Below, piece by piece: positions 7,656 through 14,989 of a stretch of 64,000 nucleotides of DNA (the first letter of the stretch is position 1; the number at the start of each line of letters is the position of its first letter). The notes under the pieces were generated by a model that was not told the DNA's origin, did not search any database, and was given only the letters and a program-made list of their open reading frames with translations. Source of the stretch: JAGOTP01 sp964582475. GTDB taxonomy: Bacteria > Patescibacteriota > Patescibacteriia > 2-12-FULL-60-25. Where the stretch lies: the NCBI GenBank assembly GCA_964582475.1, contig CAZOQS010000001.1, positions 248,001-312,000 of the forward strand, given 5' to 3'. Position numbers and translations under genes: made by a program.

Positions 7656-8555
7656 GTGTCAGGTCTCCCACGCATTGTCTGCATTGTTGGCCCAACGTCG
7701 TCTGGCAAGACGGCGTTGTCGCTTGAAATAGCCAAGCAATTTGAAGGGGAGATCGTAAATGCCGATGCGCGCCAAGTCTATCGCGGATTTGTGATTGGAA
7801 CCGGACAGCCTACCAAAGAGGAGCAGCAGGGGATTCCTCATCACTTATTTGGATTTTTAGAACCTGAACAGATTTACACCGTAACTGAATGGAAGACGGC
7901 GGCGCTTGCCTATATCAAAGACATTGTTGCTCGCGGAAAACTTCCGATTTTAGTTGGGGGTACAGGCCTCTATTTTCAGGCCCTCGTTGATAACTACGAA
8001 CCGCCAGCTGTTCCGCCTCAGCCAGAGTTGCGTGCAGAGATGGAAAAACGAACGCTTGAGCAGCTCGTCCGGCAATTAGAAAAGCTCGATCCAGATGCAG
8101 TTACCTGGGTGGACTTGAAGAATCGTCGTCGAGTAGAGCGCGCGCTCGAAGTCGTGACGGCGACGGGAAAATCATTTAAGGCGCAGCGCTTGCAAGGAGA
8201 AAAATTGGTGGAAGCACTCATCCTCGGACGGCAACGCTCGCCCGAAGAATTGCGCGAACGTATTAATGCAGCCATTGATCAGATGTTGGCTCGTGGGTGG
8301 AAAGAAGAAGTGGAGGCGCTGCACGCGTCTGGCATTGCTTGGGACGCGCCAGCGATGACCTCTATCGGCTATCGTGATCTTGGTGAGCTGATACGCGAAG
8401 ACGTTTCGTTCGAAGAAGCACTGGAACATATTCGAATCGCAACTTGGCAGTATGCGAAGCGCCAACTCACTTGGTTCAAGAGAGACGAGCGGATTAGATG
8501 GCTCGAATCAAACGCATCCGCGGTGAAAATTGTTCAAACGTGGCAAGAGAGCTGA
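7656..8555 (+). CDS. miaA: tRNA dimethylallyltransferase
   Basis: 299 aa, GTG start. Prenylates A37 of tRNAs reading UNN codons. P-loop GPTSSGKT (about 11-18), DARQVYRGFVIGTGQP (family DSxQVYRxxDIGTAKP), the GGTGLYFQAL segment and the RRVERALEV basic helix are present. Length is normal. No SD; the start follows the -10 by 6 nt, so the mRNA is probably leaderless and GTG-started. Downstream it converges with the GC-rich gene at 8611-9456, separated by that gene's terminator. Confidence 0.93.
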   Translation: MSGLPRIVCIVGPTSSGKTALSLEIAKQFEGEIVNADARQVYRGFVIGTGQPTKEEQQGIPHHLFGFLEPEQIYTVTEWKTAALAYIKDIVARGKLPILVGGTGLYFQALVDNYEPPAVPPQPELRAEMEKRTLEQLVRQLEKLDPDAVTWVDLKNRRRVERALEVVTATGKSFKAQRLQGEKLVEALILGRQRSPEELRERINAAIDQMLARGWKEEVEALHASGIAWDAPAMTSIGYRDLGELIREDVSFEEALEHIRIATWQYAKRQLTWFKRDERIRWLESNASAVKIVQTWQES

Positions 8556-8562
8556 TCCAAAA

Positions 8563-8604
8563 ACCGAAACCCCACCGCGTGAGCAAGGGGGCTCGGGTGG
8601 GGTG
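8563..8604 (-). terminator. Two-tier terminator of the 8611-9456 gene
   Basis: Minus strand ACCCCACC / GGTGGGGT outer stem (8603-8596 / 8576-8569) with an inner GAGC / GCTC stem, then TTTCGGTTTTT. Confidence 0.75.
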
Positions 8605-8610
8605 TTGAGG

Positions 8611-9456
8611 TTACAGAGAAGAGCGGGTGATCGGTACGACCACGATCTGATCGTAGACGGACCGACCGAAGCTCATGCCTGGGAGGAGTCGAAGATGGAA
8701 GGCGGTGCCGATCTTGGCGAAGACATCGAACGCGGCGCGGGGTGCGTCGTGATCCGCTTCGAGCCCCATGATTTCGGTCTGGGGATACACGACGAGAGCT
8801 TCGCCGGGCAGTGACCGAATGCGGCACCTGGTTGGTCCAGGCTGCGTGATAACCTCGAGCCGTTCACCGAGTCGCTCCGCACTTCCGGGTGCGAGCAGTG
8901 TGTGGCTCCAGGACGTACCTGTCAGGGTGAGGAGCGGCTCCCAGCGCGTGACCTGAATCGATCCAGGGCAGATCACGGTGTGAAGCGCTCGCCACTTCTC
9001 GTTCGCGAGCGCTTTCAGCTGCTCGTAGATGTCTCCGGGGTCGTCGGCAGAGATCCAGGTAAGCTCAAGGCGGAGAAGCCCATTCGCGAGACAGGCTGCT
9101 ACCAGGTGGATCTTTGCGGTGGGGGTAAAACCCCACTTGAGCGGGTACGTTTCCGTACCGAGGTGTTGTAGACCGAGTGATTCGGCCTCGGTGACCCGTT
9201 CCAGCTCCTCTAGAAGACGGACGGTGCGACGCGCCGCTTCTGCGAGGTTCAGCGGGGAGTGTTTCTGCTCCTCTGTGAGTTGGATGAAGCGATCGAGTGC
9301 GTAGAAGCACGCGCTTCTTTGGAGCCAGGTGAGGACGCCCAGGATGCTCAGAAGTTCTTGAAGCGCTCGGTGACGGTCCATGTCACCGACGTTGAGAACA
9401 ACTTGAAGGCTAAGGGCGTTACGTGTGATCTGAATGCGTTGACGTTCTTTTCGCAT
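8611..9456 (-). CDS. GC-rich cytoplasmic protein, unknown function
   Basis: 281 aa with no signal peptide, no membrane segment and no family I recognise. The N-terminal half is helical (ALQELLSILGVLTWLQRS...), the C-terminal half is beta-rich with Val/Leu strands (RCRIRSL, EALVVYPQTEI, FHLRLLPGMSFG). The N-terminus RKERQRIQITRNALSLQVVL faintly resembles residues 12-40 of the zinc-ribbon protein at 51681-52325, so they may share an N-terminal helix. AAGGAGG 7 nt before ATG9456 and a consensus promoter fix the start. Codon use is GC-rich, unlike the flanking miaA and EVE genes. Confidence 0.55.
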   Translation of the reverse strand: MRKERQRIQITRNALSLQVVLNVGDMDRHRALQELLSILGVLTWLQRSACFYALDRFIQLTEEQKHSPLNLAEAARRTVRLLEELERVTEAESLGLQHLGTETYPLKWGFTPTAKIHLVAACLANGLLRLELTWISADDPGDIYEQLKALANEKWRALHTVICPGSIQVTRWEPLLTLTGTSWSHTLLAPGSAERLGERLEVITQPGPTRCRIRSLPGEALVVYPQTEIMGLEADHDAPRAAFDVFAKIGTAFHLRLLPGMSFGRSVYDQIVVVPITRSSL

Positions 9457-9475
9457 GAGACGCCTCCTTCTTGGT

Positions 9476-9487
9476 TGTTGATCAACA
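9476..9487. promoter_or_regulatory. 12-bp palindrome at the start of the 8611-9456 transcript
   Basis: TGTTGATCAACA, perfectly symmetric, lies just downstream of the -10 at 9497-9492. It could be an operator or a short leader hairpin. Confidence 0.35.
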
Positions 9488-9491
9488 GCTT

Positions 9492-9520
9492 TTTATAGCG
9501 TTATTTCGCCTTTCCGTCAA
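9492..9520 (-). promoter_or_regulatory. Promoter of the 8611-9456 gene
   Basis: Minus strand TTGACG, 17-bp spacer, TATAAA; leader about 30 nt with a strong SD. Confidence 0.75.
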
Positions 9521-9581
9521 TGTTTTGGCTCCGTAAGGAAATTCGATCTTTTAAAGGAATATGCTATCGTCTCTAGAACCT

Positions 9582-9998
9582 ATGGCGTATTGGCTTTTAA
9601 AAAGTGACCCAGGCACCTATTCCTGGGATGATCTTGTACGAGACAAAGAAACGGATTGGACAGGGATCCGAAATTTTCAAGCACGAAATAACCTCAAAGC
9701 TATGAAGGTCGGGGATCGGGCATTCATCTACCACAGTCAGGAAGATAAGGATATTGTCGGGGTGGTTGAGGTCGTACAGGCGGCAAAGCCAGATACAACA
9801 GCCGAAGATGGCGATTGGGTGTCGGTACGCATCCGGACCCTGGCGCCGTGTGGGCGCAGCCTCGGTCTTGAAGAGATACGGAATACCCCGGGCTTGGGAG
9901 CGATGGTGCTCGTCACGCATTCTCGTTTGTCGGTCCAGCCCGTCACAGAAGCAGAGTGGATGGCGATTCTCAAGTATACGAAGACCGCCCTCTCTTGA
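9582..9998 (+). CDS. EVE domain protein
   Basis: 138 aa. It starts with the canonical EVE N-terminus MAYWLLKSDPGTYSWDDL and continues with WTGIRNFQARNNL, VGDRAFIYHSQ and VVEVVQAAKPD. EVE domains are PUA-like folds that bind modified bases in RNA or DNA. ATG9582 is preferred over ATG9561 because the family starts here; the region 9560-9572 (TATGCTATCGT) may hold the -10. Its TGA stop is built into the lepB promoter. Confidence 0.9.
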   Translation: MAYWLLKSDPGTYSWDDLVRDKETDWTGIRNFQARNNLKAMKVGDRAFIYHSQEDKDIVGVVEVVQAAKPDTTAEDGDWVSVRIRTLAPCGRSLGLEEIRNTPGLGAMVLVTHSRLSVQPVTEAEWMAILKYTKTALS

Positions 9999-10004
9999 TA
10001 CACT
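9996..10004 (+). promoter_or_regulatory. Stop-codon-fused extended -10 promoter of lepB
   Basis: TGA (stop of the EVE gene) followed by TACACT, then 6 nt to ATG10011. It predicts a leaderless lepB mRNA. Confidence 0.65.
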
Positions 10005-10010
10005 GCCTTT

Positions 10011-10655
10011 ATGGATTTTCCTCCAACAAATACTTCTCTCCCCGTTTCAGAGCCGCCACGCGATCGTCGTCGGGCAACCTTGAAATTTGCGCTTGAACTC
10101 TTGCAGATTCTGGCTATTTCGCTCGTGATCATTATCCCAGTTCGCTATTTCCTCATTCAGCCCTTTTACGTCAAAGGCGCCAGCATGGAGCCAAATTTCT
10201 TTGATCATGAATACCTGATCATTGATGAATTGAGCTATCGTCTGAACGAGCCTGTGCGCGGCGATATCGTCGTGTTCAAGTATCCGAAGGATCCAAAGCA
10301 ATTTTTCATCAAGCGTGTGATTGGGATGCCAGAGGAAACGGTTGAAATCATCGACGGCAAGATTCGTCTCTACACGAAAGACCATCCAAATGGCTTTTTC
10401 TTAGATGAGACGGGCTATATCGACGGCGTCTTCACGAGTAGCCGACAGATCGTTCAGCTCAAAAAAGGCGAGTACTATTTGATGGGAGATAATCGACCCG
10501 CGAGTCTTGATTCTCGGGTCTTTGGCCCGGTTGAGCGTGACTTGATTGTGGGGAAGGTGCTCTTGCGCGGCTATCCAGTCGATCGCTGGAAAGTCTTCAA
10601 ATCCTATACCTACCCAGCTCCCACATTGACGAACGGCTCGACAACCACCCCTTAA
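10011..10655 (+). CDS. lepB: Signal peptidase I
   Basis: 214-aa membrane serine protease that removes signal peptides from exported proteins. One N-terminal transmembrane helix (about 29-47) precedes the nucleophile Ser58 in GASMEPN. The general base Lys101 is in FFIKRVIGMPEE, and box E reads MGDNRPASLDSRVFGPV. It is the likely processing enzyme for the many secreted proteins in this window. hisS follows after 46 nt without an obvious promoter. Confidence 0.95.
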   Translation: MDFPPTNTSLPVSEPPRDRRRATLKFALELLQILAISLVIIIPVRYFLIQPFYVKGASMEPNFFDHEYLIIDELSYRLNEPVRGDIVVFKYPKDPKQFFIKRVIGMPEETVEIIDGKIRLYTKDHPNGFFLDETGYIDGVFTSSRQIVQLKKGEYYLMGDNRPASLDSRVFGPVERDLIVGKVLLRGYPVDRWKVFKSYTYPAPTLTNGSTTTP

Positions 10656-10701
10656 TTTGGCTATTCTCAGACATCCTTAAAGACGTTTTCCTCTTTTGTT
10701 T

Positions 10702-12138
10702 ATGCCTACCGCTCCTAAGCCCAAGTCTGATTCATTGAAAAAGCCATCTGATACGGCCAATAAAGCCGAAGCCGCACCAGCTAAGAAGGCGGCTCCGCTC
10801 GTCTCTCTTGTTCGTGGAATGCGTGATTTGCTGCCTGCGGATCAGCCATACTGGAAAAAGATTTACGAAGCGCTTGATCGCGTCTCGGCTGCCTATGGCT
10901 TCGACCGGATCGATACCCCTTTGATTGAAGAACAGTCTCTCTTTGTTCGCGGTGTTGGAAAAGTGACGGATATTGTTGAGAAGGAGATGTTCAGCTGGGA
11001 AACGCAGGGTGGCGAACACATCGCCCTTCGTCCAGAAGGAACGGCTTCGACCGTACGTGCCTATATCCAGCACGGCATGCTGAATCTGCCTCAGCCAGTT
11101 CGTTTGTGGTACACGGGCCCAATGTTCCGCTACGAGCGCCCACAGGCCGGACGCTATCGTCAGCACTTCCAGGTTGGATTTGAATGCTTGGGAGAAGCGG
11201 ATGCCGTTGTCGACGCGCAACTCATCGTGATCTCGCATGCCATCCTAAAAGAGCTTGGTCTTGATCCTGTCGTAAAAATCAACTCGCTTGGCTCCCCAGA
11301 GTCTCGCGCCAACTATAAGAATGCCTTGGTCGCCTTCTTCCGCTCAAAGCGTAACGTGCTGACAGAGGATGATAAAAAGCGTTTGCTGAAGAATCCGCTT
11401 CGCTTGCTGGACTCGAAAGAAGAGCACATGAAGGAGCTTAAGGCAGAAGCGCCTCAGATCGTGGACTGGTTGGACGAAGAATCAAAAGCGCACTTCATGC
11501 GTGTGCTTGAGTATTTAGATGAGGTCGGTGTTCCATATGAGCTTGATCCTTATCTCGTACGTGGTCTCGACTACTACACCAAGACCGTTTTTGAATGGTA
11601 TTCCGCGAGCGGTGATCAGGAGTTGGCGCAGTCCGCGCTTGGAGGTGGTGGCCGTTACGATGATCTCGTTGAACAGTTAGGTGGTCGTGCGACCCCTGCG
11701 GCTGGGTTCGCGCTCGGTCTCGACCGCATCGCTTCACGCTTGAAGGAGATGGATCCAACCCTTGGAACGCAGATCCGTAAGGCGGATGTCTTCATCGCCC
11801 AGTTGGGGGAGATGGGAAAGAAGCGAGCCCTTGCCCTGTTTGAAGAATTCCGCCAGGCCGGAATCACCGTCGGAGAAGCCTTTGCCAAGACCTCGCTCAA
11901 ATCCCAGATGGAAACAGCTAACCGTCGTGGAGCGCGCTACACTCTCCTTTTGGGGCAGAAAGAAGTCTTAGACGGAACGGTTCTTGTCCGTGACATGGAC
12001 TCCGGAACACAGGAGGTGTTCGATGCAAAAAAGGCTGTTCACGAGATGCGAAAGAAGTTTGCTGCAAACTTGGAACTTGAAACCAAAAAGATTCAAGACA
12101 AGGCGGATCAAGATCTGAAAGACAGCGAAGTCGTTTAA
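10702..12138 (+). CDS. hisS: Histidyl-tRNA synthetase
   Basis: 478-aa class II aminoacyl-tRNA synthetase charging tRNA-His. Motif 1 region (GFDRIDTPLIE), motif 2 (YTGPMFRYERPQAGRYRQHFQVG), the histidine A motif LVRGLDYYTKTVFE and motif 3 (GFALGLDR) are intact, followed by the anticodon-binding domain. A Lys/Ala/Pro-rich extension of about 35 residues precedes the catalytic domain, and a charged C-terminal tail follows. ATG10702 is used; an in-frame TTG two codons earlier is unlikely. Confidence 0.95.
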   Translation: MPTAPKPKSDSLKKPSDTANKAEAAPAKKAAPLVSLVRGMRDLLPADQPYWKKIYEALDRVSAAYGFDRIDTPLIEEQSLFVRGVGKVTDIVEKEMFSWETQGGEHIALRPEGTASTVRAYIQHGMLNLPQPVRLWYTGPMFRYERPQAGRYRQHFQVGFECLGEADAVVDAQLIVISHAILKELGLDPVVKINSLGSPESRANYKNALVAFFRSKRNVLTEDDKKRLLKNPLRLLDSKEEHMKELKAEAPQIVDWLDEESKAHFMRVLEYLDEVGVPYELDPYLVRGLDYYTKTVFEWYSASGDQELAQSALGGGGRYDDLVEQLGGRATPAAGFALGLDRIASRLKEMDPTLGTQIRKADVFIAQLGEMGKKRALALFEEFRQAGITVGEAFAKTSLKSQMETANRRGARYTLLLGQKEVLDGTVLVRDMDSGTQEVFDAKKAVHEMRKKFAANLELETKKIQDKADQDLKDSEVV

Positions 12139-12154
12139 CCGCCCTGTCAGAAGC

Positions 12155-12183
12155 AAAAAATCCCTTCTATAGAGGGATTTTTT
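12155..12183 (+). terminator. Terminator after hisS
   Basis: AAAAAATCCCT / AGGGATTTTTT hairpin with TCTATAG loop; T-rich 3' arm. Confidence 0.85.
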
Positions 12184-12198
12184 GTACCCTTTCGAGCG

Positions 12199-12227
12199 TT
12201 GACGCTCTTTCGCTTTTGGCGTAGTAT
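12199..12227 (+). promoter_or_regulatory. Promoter of rpsU-yqeY
   Basis: TTGACG, 17-bp spacer, TAGTAT. It predicts a leader of about 57 nt. Confidence 0.7.
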
Positions 12228-12242
12228 TCGTCTCGACATCAA

Positions 12243-12284
12243 GGGGCGGTTTAGCCCCGATGATCCCCATATTAGAAAGGAGCG
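12243..12284 (+). promoter_or_regulatory. rpsU leader: hairpin plus strong SD
   Basis: GGGGC-GGTTTA-GCCCC hairpin (12243-12258), then AAAGGAG about 8 nt before ATG12291. This strong SD is exceptional among the native genes here. Confidence 0.6.
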
Positions 12285-12290
12285 TGTCTT

Positions 12291-12539
12291 ATGTCAGATG
12301 TAAAACGTAAAAAGGGAGAAGCTTTTGACGCCCTATTGCGTCGTTTTCAGCGTCGTCACCAGGAGAGCGGCAAGAATATCGAAGTCAAGCGCCGTCGCTT
12401 CCATGCGAAGATGGTCAATGAAAACCGACGACGTGAGAGCGCGCTGTATCGTGTTACGAAACGCAGCAAGCTCGAGTATCTTGTAAAGACGGGACAAGTC
12501 CAGGAAGATGCCCGCCGCCCTTCACACCGTAAAACGTAA
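12291..12539 (+). CDS. rpsU: Ribosomal protein bS21
   Basis: 82 aa, highly basic. It matches bS21: EAFDALLRRFQRRHQESG followed by the Arg-rich helix EVKRRRFHAK, then a lysine/arginine-rich tail (SHRKT). bS21 sits on the 30S platform near the 3' end of 16S rRNA and the anti-SD. Its own mRNA has a canonical promoter, a leader hairpin and a strong SD, whereas neighbouring housekeeping genes lack an SD. yqeY follows after 6 nt. Confidence 0.93.
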   Translation: MSDVKRKKGEAFDALLRRFQRRHQESGKNIEVKRRRFHAKMVNENRRRESALYRVTKRSKLEYLVKTGQVQEDARRPSHRKT

Positions 12540-12545
12540 ACGACG

Positions 12546-12983
12546 ATGACTATCCTTGAACAGATCGACGCTGACTTTAAGGAGGCAATGAAGGCTAAAG
12601 ACGAACTGGCATTGTCGGTTCTTCGCTTGGTCCGAACCTCTTTAAAGAATAAGCAGATTGATCTTGGTCACGCGCCTGATCATGCGGAGACTGAACAAGT
12701 CTTACGCATCATGATCAAGCAGTACCAGGATGCGTTGTCTGATTTCTCTTCTGCGGGTCGTCAAGATTTAGTTGAACGCCAGCAAAAAGAAATCGACTTA
12801 ATTGCAAAGTACTTGCCGCCGCCACTTTCCTCTGATGAATTACGCAAGATTGTCTACCAGGCTCTCGAAGCGTCTGAGATCAAGGAAGTTGGAAAGGCGA
12901 TGGGAGTTGCAATGAAAGCGGTCAACGGTCGTGCGGATGCTAAAGATGTTCGCCCCCTCGTTGAGAGCTATTTTCACCCGTAA
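12546..12983 (+). CDS. yqeY: GatB/YqeY domain protein
   Basis: 145 aa, typical YqeY length. Starts ILEQIDADFKEAMKAKDELALSVLRLVRTSLKNK and ends with the KAVNGRADAKDVRPLVE motif of the family. The fold is that of the tRNA-binding tail of GatB; the function of stand-alone YqeY is not settled. rpsU-yqeY pairing is common across bacteria. It is cotranscribed with rpsU (6-nt gap). Confidence 0.93.
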   Translation: MTILEQIDADFKEAMKAKDELALSVLRLVRTSLKNKQIDLGHAPDHAETEQVLRIMIKQYQDALSDFSSAGRQDLVERQQKEIDLIAKYLPPPLSSDELRKIVYQALEASEIKEVGKAMGVAMKAVNGRADAKDVRPLVESYFHP

Positions 12984-13072
12984 CGACTTCACCCTAGAAA
13001 CTTGTGCCCTTTGAATCCCTAGCATCTTTCTTTCCCATGCTTGAGAAAGGTCGCAGGAACGCCACAGCCGCT

Positions 13073-14989
13073 ATGTCAACGCCCACACGTATTATCGCGC
13101 GGGTGTTGCTGGCGGCTGTGTTCGTGTGCGCGTTAAGTGTGACGCTTCCCGCCAGCGTCTACGCGCAAACTGCATCCCCCGACGCGGCGGTGAGTCTCGA
13201 TCAGGCCGCTGAGGCAGCTGGAATCGATGGATCCGTAGATTTGATGACGCTGATTGGTCGTATTATCAATGTTGTCTTTGGATTCTTGGGTGTTGTGTTA
13301 TTGGGGTACATTTTATACGCAGGTTTTTTGTGGATGACCGCAGCGGGCGATGCAAAAAAAGTCGAAACGGCAAGAGATACGATTCGCAATGCGATTATTG
13401 GGTTGGTGATTATCGCGTCTTCGTTTGCGATCGTGACCTTTATCATGCGGCAACTAGCAGGAGTTGCGGGTCAGGATGGGTACTTCGGAGGTGGGGATTC
13501 TGATATCAATTTGAGCGGATTCCCAGATCGTTCTGGCGCCTTAGGCGACGTGATCCGTGATGTCTTCCCGATGCCTGGTTCACGCGACAACGCTCGAAAT
13601 ACAGCGATCATGGTGACATTTGCTCAGCCAATTAAGATCGATTCGTTTATCCGTGGATATAACGACAACAACACGCCAGAAAATTTGGATGATGATATCG
13701 CGACCTCGACGGCGATCGGATTGAATACGGATAACATTCGCATCTATCGAACATCGGAAGGGCGCACGCGCGCTCTGACGACCGACCAGGTGCGCGTTCG
13801 TGTCACTCCTGATCGCCAGACCTTTGTTATGCGACCGGTTGCGTATCTTGGGAGTTCGGCGGAACCTCAGGACTACACGGTTGAGCTGACAGGGGGAGCG
13901 AGCGGAGTGAAGCTTGAAACGGGTCAGGCTGTCTTTAGCGGTCGGAGTTCTGCCGGGTATCGCTGGGCGTTCCAAGTTTCGACCAATATCGACTTAACAC
14001 CTCCAAAGGTTATTAGTGCAATCCCAGCTTCAGGTGGATCGTTTGCACCAAATATTATCGTGCAGATGAATTTCAGCGAGGCGATGGATCCAACGAGCGC
14101 GGCGGGTTTGGTGCGTGATGGAGGGGCGGGCTTCAACAATATCGAAGTTTCTGCTCGGCCAATTACAGGTGGGGCTACAGGCCGGCCTGCGGGAGAATTC
14201 CGTGTCTCAAATGGCTACACGACGGTTGAATTTGTAACGAACTTGGCTTGTGGAGTGAATAGCTGTGGTCGCCAAATCTTCTGTTTGCCTTCCGATGCCG
14301 CGGTACGCGTGGATGCGAAGGCAGCCTCCCTTGAGGCGCCTGGGAGTCCTCAGGCGGCGATCGTGCGGGGTTTATATGACGGCTTAGTCGACGCCGCGAG
14401 TAACTCACTCGACGGAAACGGAAACGGAACGGCAGAAGGCCCAACGCCTGGTCGTACAGTGACGTCAACCTCAGACAACTACAGCTATTCCTTCCGAACA
14501 CTGACAACTCCGGATCGAAGTGCGCCGTTTGTGCGCGCCTTCACACCTGCTCCAGAGACGGGCCTGATCGCGGTCGACCAGCCGCCGAGCGCAGACTTCA
14601 ACGGGATTTTGCAAGCGTCGACAGTTCACTCGGGAAATATCAAATTATTGAACAACGAACCCGTTTCTGACACCTTCTGGTTCCGTCCAAGAATGGTAAA
14701 CTTGATCGGGACGCGTCCCGTTACGCCAGGAGAGAATGCTTCTTCCAGTCGTATGTTGATCGATCATCGTGTATACGCCGCTGCAACTCCGCGCTTCTCG
14801 CCAGAGTATTACCCTTCGATCGGATCGGGTGTCCAAAACATCTATCAGAATTGTTTCAATCCGACTGGTTCTGACGCGACAACACAAGAGTGTCGTGGAA
14901 CGGCGGATCGTCCGAACTGCTGCTTTGTGAATGGTGTTGCTACACCGAGTGCAAGTGCCTGTCCTTACCCAACTACCCCACGGTCATGA
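13073..14989 (+). CDS. Surface protein: T4SS pilin-like domain plus Ig-like domains
   Basis: 638 aa from ATG13073 (an alternative ATG13037 would add 12 residues). Signal peptide (MSTPTRIIARVLLAA...VYAQ), then a two-helix pilin-like domain of the CPR type IV secretion pilin kind: IGRIINVVFGFLGVVLLG, the YAGFLWMTAAGD signature, and a second helix RNAIIGLVIIASSFAIVTF. The remainder is exported Ig-like beta domains of the SbsA/Big_5 type (PPKVISAIPASGGSFAPNIIVQMNFSEAMDP). It ends in a Cys-rich tail. The stop overlaps the start of the 3362-aa gene (ATGA), so the two are translationally coupled and probably work together. Confidence 0.8.
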   Translation: MSTPTRIIARVLLAAVFVCALSVTLPASVYAQTASPDAAVSLDQAAEAAGIDGSVDLMTLIGRIINVVFGFLGVVLLGYILYAGFLWMTAAGDAKKVETARDTIRNAIIGLVIIASSFAIVTFIMRQLAGVAGQDGYFGGGDSDINLSGFPDRSGALGDVIRDVFPMPGSRDNARNTAIMVTFAQPIKIDSFIRGYNDNNTPENLDDDIATSTAIGLNTDNIRIYRTSEGRTRALTTDQVRVRVTPDRQTFVMRPVAYLGSSAEPQDYTVELTGGASGVKLETGQAVFSGRSSAGYRWAFQVSTNIDLTPPKVISAIPASGGSFAPNIIVQMNFSEAMDPTSAAGLVRDGGAGFNNIEVSARPITGGATGRPAGEFRVSNGYTTVEFVTNLACGVNSCGRQIFCLPSDAAVRVDAKAASLEAPGSPQAAIVRGLYDGLVDAASNSLDGNGNGTAEGPTPGRTVTSTSDNYSYSFRTLTTPDRSAPFVRAFTPAPETGLIAVDQPPSADFNGILQASTVHSGNIKLLNNEPVSDTFWFRPRMVNLIGTRPVTPGENASSSRMLIDHRVYAAATPRFSPEYYPSIGSGVQNIYQNCFNPTGSDATTQECRGTADRPNCCFVNGVATPSASACPYPTTPRS

